A model generated the notes under the pieces. It worked only from the letters and a program-made list of their open reading frames with translations. It did not search any database and was not told the origin of the DNA. Positions 60,689 to 64,000 of a stretch of 64,000 bases of DNA are shown here, piece after piece. The stretch covers positions 4,775,262-4,839,261 of the forward strand of contig OX422198.1 in the NCBI GenBank assembly GCA_949130485.1, given 5' to 3'. Position numbers and translations under genes: made by a program. The stretch's first letter is position 1. Every line of letters starts with the position of its first letter. The DNA is from Agelas oroides (Eukaryota; Porifera; Demospongiae; Agelasida; Agelasidae).

Positions 60689-62119
60689 CTGGGTAACATG
60701 TGAGGAACAGAAAGTCAAGTATACTGAAAACAGTAGTGATTAACTATGGATTGTTAGTAGTGACAGAGTAATAATAAGCTTTCATATTGCTAAAAATGTA
60801 GACTTTGTGGGTAAAAAGAACAAGGTAAAAATTTTTTGCACAGTATGGTTTATAAATTGGAACACACACATTGTATGCCAACTGAAAGCTGTATGCTAGA
60901 AAGCTCACAATAGACTTCAGACCACGCACCTACTAATCCAACATACAGCTAATCCACACTTTATTACTAATGAGATAATTTAAGGTGCTCAATAGCACAT
61001 TTTCAAGCCTAAGTAGCTTAACAGCCTTTGTTCATCATTTTCAAACATGCATGCAGGCATGTTTGAAAGTGATATTTGAAGAACTAGCACTGGTAAAAGG
61101 AAATTTCTTCAACATTGAAATAAACATTAGTTCTGTTGGATTTACAAACTGCTTCAGAATTTTCTATGCATTTGTGTCATCAATTACACGATCACTCAGG
61201 ATCAAGGGAGAAAAGTGCAGCAATTTTAAAAAGTAGCTAGTCCTCAGCCTTTTCTCGTCCCTAAAGTGTTAAATACTCGTGATTAAATCGCCTCTCAAAC
61301 TCAGATGCCATACTATCCAAAATTTCATTGAAGAAATTCAGCTGTTCATTGCTATCCATAACACACTGATTTCATCCAAGCAATTATCACATGAAACTCA
61401 GACACCTCAATATCCATATCTTCAGCCATATTTATCTACCTATCTATCTATCCATCTATCCATCTACCTAAACAGAAATGTTATTATGACCAAAAGTATA
61501 TTTCACAGCTCATATTCTATACACCATTTGTTCTTTACAAGCTGTAGTTATCTCAGCAACAGTGGATATCCAGCTTCACTGGACCATCAGCAAATGTTTT
61601 GCTCTTTATTACTGATCATTTTTAGGTACATAGTGAGTAACTGCTTTCTCCCTGTTGTATATACTATACTTTTGAACTTCCCTGTCAATTCTTATGACAA
61701 ATTCCTGAGTAAAGCAGGTTTGCTTTCTATCAAACTAAGCCTAACTGCAAATGCCTCAACTTATCAGATATAATGCAATGAATCAACACGTCACAAAATT
61801 AGCTTTTCTCATAGATACACAATCAATTTCTGTGCATGTATGTTGGAGTAAAGGATTAAGTGGCTGTTTTATGGGCTGTTACTTATAATTTGAAATTGTC
61901 AGATTTCTGCTTGATGATGTTATTTGGTGTACTGACCTTGAAAAATAGGTTCTGTGCTAGCAGAAAGGGTGGGACGGGGGAATCCAAGTGAGTTGGAGAA
62001 AAGTATGTGGCAGCTATTGTGCTGGGTGGGCCATTTCTCTCACTTGCATAAGAATTTACATACAATTTGTCCCCCACTAAATCAAAATAGAATGCACAGT
62101 CCATCACCATTGCTTTTAC
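60689..62119 (-). other. Intron of the kinase gene
   Basis: AT-rich, with a TATC/CATC microsatellite at about 61434-61470. A 164-codon plus-strand frame (61279-61773) crosses that microsatellite and has no recognisable family features; I do not call it. No further exon with fitting phase was seen, although a cassette exon cannot be excluded. Confidence 0.6.
61434..61470. repeat. TATC/CATC microsatellite
   Basis: Tetranucleotide run of TATC and CATC units within the kinase intron. Confidence 0.85.
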
Positions 62120-62255
62120 CTGGAAGTAAGTCAAGGCCAAAGAGCCATTCATCTGGCTCTACATCCTGATCTGGGTTGGAGATTTCCTCACTGTCCAGGG
62201 CTTCTTTTCTTGTGATTGAACGTGCATCATCTGAGTTTCTCACTTCCAGTTTGAC
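62120..62255 (-). CDS. Upstream exon of the kinase gene
   Basis: A 136-bp open block bounded by CTGTAG| and CTTCCAG|GTAAAA. It encodes VKLEVRNSDDARSITRKE, continues acidic (ALDSEEISNPDQDVEPDE) and ends WLFGLDLLP. The last base G joins GG of the main exon to give LLPG-KAQS in frame, which is good evidence that both belong to one gene across a 1431-bp intron (60689-62119). Exons further 5' must exist but I could not identify them; they may lie beyond the window. Confidence 0.65.
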
Positions 62256-63310
62256 CTACAGTTCAGACAGTGTATGACGAAACTCATTATTCTTCAGTCA
62301 AATAATGTAGATGCTATATCCTTTCCAAATTCATAACATGGCTCTCTGCAGATGCTTGTCTCATCTTTGCGTCTGGTACAGAACACAAGATCTGAGTACT
62401 CCATACACATTGATTAAATGTTGTAATTTATACGAATTTCTGACATGGTGTTTAGCGTCCATGTTTGTACACTGGATCAACTACCATAGATCTGGAAATT
62501 TCTCTGTGTTGTAAAATTTTTGTGTTTTTATTACTCCATGTAAGTGTTGTCATGGTCTAGGATAGCAATGAAAAAAATTTTTATGGTATTAAATTGATTC
62601 CACGTTCCCAGGTTTACAGTGATCTGGAACTAGACTACTACACGGCAAGAAACCGTGAAGTACGAACAGCCTGCTGCGTTTGTGGCTACCACACAGCTGT
62701 TGGCAAACTACTCATGTGTGAAAGAGAACCGAGGAATGCTGTAGGCATGTACTGTAGCAGTAAAGATGGACAATTTATCTGACACTGAGAAAGTTGCCAT
62801 GCGTTTGCCATGAGTCACTTGCAGGTATTGAAAAGGCCATCTCGCACAAAATAACTAGCTAGCTGTGCTGTAAAACCGTGTGTGTGAAAATGTGCTGTGT
62901 TGAAACCATGCTTACAAAATGTGCTTACCATAATGATTATCCATTGTAAAATATATTTTGTGTTTTTTATTTTCGTGGTTTATGGAAACCACGAAAATAT
63001 TTTTACAACGAAAATCTCCATATCTATGGTACTTTCAGTTCTGTTCTATTCCATCCCAGGTTTTATACCTTCCTTCTTCAGAGTTATAAGATTTGTATGT
63101 AGATAATAGTTATGCACCATAGTATGTGACAATTGTTGTCCGATCCCTGTTTATGAATGGTACACAACAGCTGGCAATACAGCAACACAACATGGTCATA
63201 CATGTGTAACTGCTCTTGATAGGTGATCTGAGCAACTGCTATAAGTGTTACCAACAGTCTACGATTAGTTGATCACACAGACCAGTCATCATTCATCATA
63301 GCTCTCCACC
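62256..63310. other. Unassigned sequence upstream of the kinase exon
   Basis: AT-rich sequence with no supported gene. An open block at 62613-62782 (+) follows a plausible acceptor (CGTTCCCAG) and encodes a short CxxC peptide, but no partner exon was found. A perfect hairpin lies at 62968-62999. Confidence 0.5.
62968..62999. repeat. Perfect 14-bp hairpin
   Basis: TATTTTCGTGGTTT (62968-62981), loop ATGG, then its exact complement (62986-62999). It could be the remnant centre of a foldback MITE or a structured RNA element. No U run follows. Confidence 0.7.
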
Positions 63311-63330
63311 CCTCCCCCCCCCCCCCACCC
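63311..63330. repeat. C homopolymer tract
   Basis: A run of about 14 C broken by single A at the end, next to CACCCACACACC. Prone to sequencing length error. Confidence 0.8.
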
Positions 63331-63510
63331 ACACACCTTCAAAAGACTGTCTACACATTTTCAAGTCTTCCAGTCTTGTATGCCCTGTACTATGTCCTTC
63401 CTGTCCTTATTTTTTGTTCTGCTACACCTGTTATTTTTCAAATTTATTCACCCGCCTTTTATTCCCGCCACTTTTTCTTTGCTGTATTTATTCTCCTGCA
63501 GTTGTACTGC

Positions 63511-63570
63511 CTGTATTGCACTGATGAGGGCCCCTGTATAGTGGCCGAAACGTTTGATCCCAACTTGAGA
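63511..63570 (+). ncRNA. Hammerhead-ribozyme-like motif (Penelope type), degenerate
   Basis: The core is CTGATGA (63521-63527), a stem II, GAAA (63547-63550) and CGTTT (63551-63555). Stem II can pair GGCCCC (63529-63534) with GTGGCC (63541-63546) around a TGTATA loop with one mismatch, but this leaves one extra G (63528) between the core and the stem. ACGT after GAA would serve as the very short palindromic stem III known from hammerheads of Penelope-like retroelements, which work as dimers; cleavage would fall after CGTT. Stem I is partial: CA before the core with TG after the site, then GTT-like pairing to CAA beyond a bulge. Self-cleavage is doubtful with the extra G. No Penelope reverse transcriptase or GIY-YIG frame is in the window. 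Confidence 0.45.
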
Positions 63571-64000
63571 ACCATCTGGTTGCTATTTGGTTGGTGCAAG
63601 AGCAAAAAAAACTGACATTGATATACCCAACCACACAGGACTCTACAAAAAAAATTGTACAGCAATGATGTCACAGCCGTCAAAAGGAACACTAAACCAA
63701 TACAGCTAGTGAAGTGGGTCTATATAAGAGTGAACCATCATTACTTATCTCCCCTTTGTATCTTGGTGTCAACTATCACATTGACTTCCCAACACAGCAC
63801 AGACATGTACACATACGTAACTACACTTGCTAGCTCTTAATTGATTGGAAAAATGGTCTAGAGTACCAGATGTCTTGGAAACTTAATTTCAACTAGTCAC
63901 TGCATCCTTTCAAAGGTTCATGACAGTGTGTTTCAGATCTACAAAGTGCATGGGTTTCCACCAGTTGCACAAAGTCAGATGTGATGGAACTTCCAAACTC
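63571..64000. other. Window end without recognised gene
   Basis: Includes two A-rich runs (63604-63612 and 63645-63654) shortly after the ribozyme-like motif, compatible with the tail of a retroelement. Short frames only; nothing recognised. Confidence 0.5.

Noticed and set aside
61279..61773. 164-codon plus-strand frame
   Set aside because: Crosses the TATC microsatellite inside the kinase intron, AT-rich composition, no family resemblance.
62613..62782. Plus-strand exon encoding VYSDLELDYYTARNREVRTA and a CxxC
   Set aside because: The acceptor-like CCCAG is there, but no upstream exon with fitting phase and no recognised family; left as unassigned.

Overview
Eukaryotic, almost certainly metazoan, draft-assembly DNA. 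Introns are GT-AG, there is a 200-base run of N, and the window is dominated by satellites and dead or dying transposons. The few genes (a tyrosine-kinase-like kinase behind a long repeat coiled coil, a ZAD plus DUF6589 gene, a RecQ-like helicase piece, an IS630/Tc1-type transposase) are families that I associate with sponges and cnidarians. A demosponge is my best guess, but this rests on family recall, not on a search.

Layout. 1-33055 is one satellite built from 10-11 bp words of the type GGCTCTACTT / GACTCTACTA / CACTCTACCAT, all in one orientation, with nested higher-order periods of about 2719, 1132, 5280 (one copy shortened to 3290) and 1432 bp. It is interrupted by a 439-bp palindromic MITE (4548-4986, TA duplication) and a 616-bp hAT-like element (21701-22316). 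33056-33345 is a GA-rich and then a GTGTCTYATG minisatellite, entered by a second MITE (33346-33766). 33891-39731 is a nest of repeats: two direct copies of a 0.9-kb repeat flank scraps of a 192-bp satellite, a 2.8-kb foldback structure with 575-bp near-identical arms (35017-37818) that carries a TAA-flanked TIR element, and the 3' end of a non-LTR retrotransposon.

39966-43774 (+) is a nine-exon-block gene with a ZAD-type zinc finger and a DUF6589 domain. All its introns and phases can be read, but it carries a one-base deletion and one in-frame TGA. Converging on it, 188 bp away, is a RecQ-like helicase (43962-45143, -) with a nonsense codon and no Walker A exon. A transposase gene (45651-47583, -) with one frameshift lies where the missing helicase 5' exon would be expected. 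After the gap, 47999-55150 is a 192-bp tandem satellite that turns head-to-head into inverted copies (55194-55815). Next comes an inverted, more diverged array of the first satellite (55816-58260).

58602-62255 (-) holds the one gene that looks intact: a kinase whose N-terminal coiled coil is encoded by a 42-bp minisatellite, with an additional upstream exon that joins in phase. The last 1.7 kb holds a hairpin, a C tract and a hammerhead-ribozyme-like motif of the kind found with Penelope-like elements.

The genes do not form an operon-like pathway. The most interesting association is the convergent ZAD-DUF6589 / RecQ pair, which could be the decayed cargo of one mobile element. This is inference: I could not find its ends.
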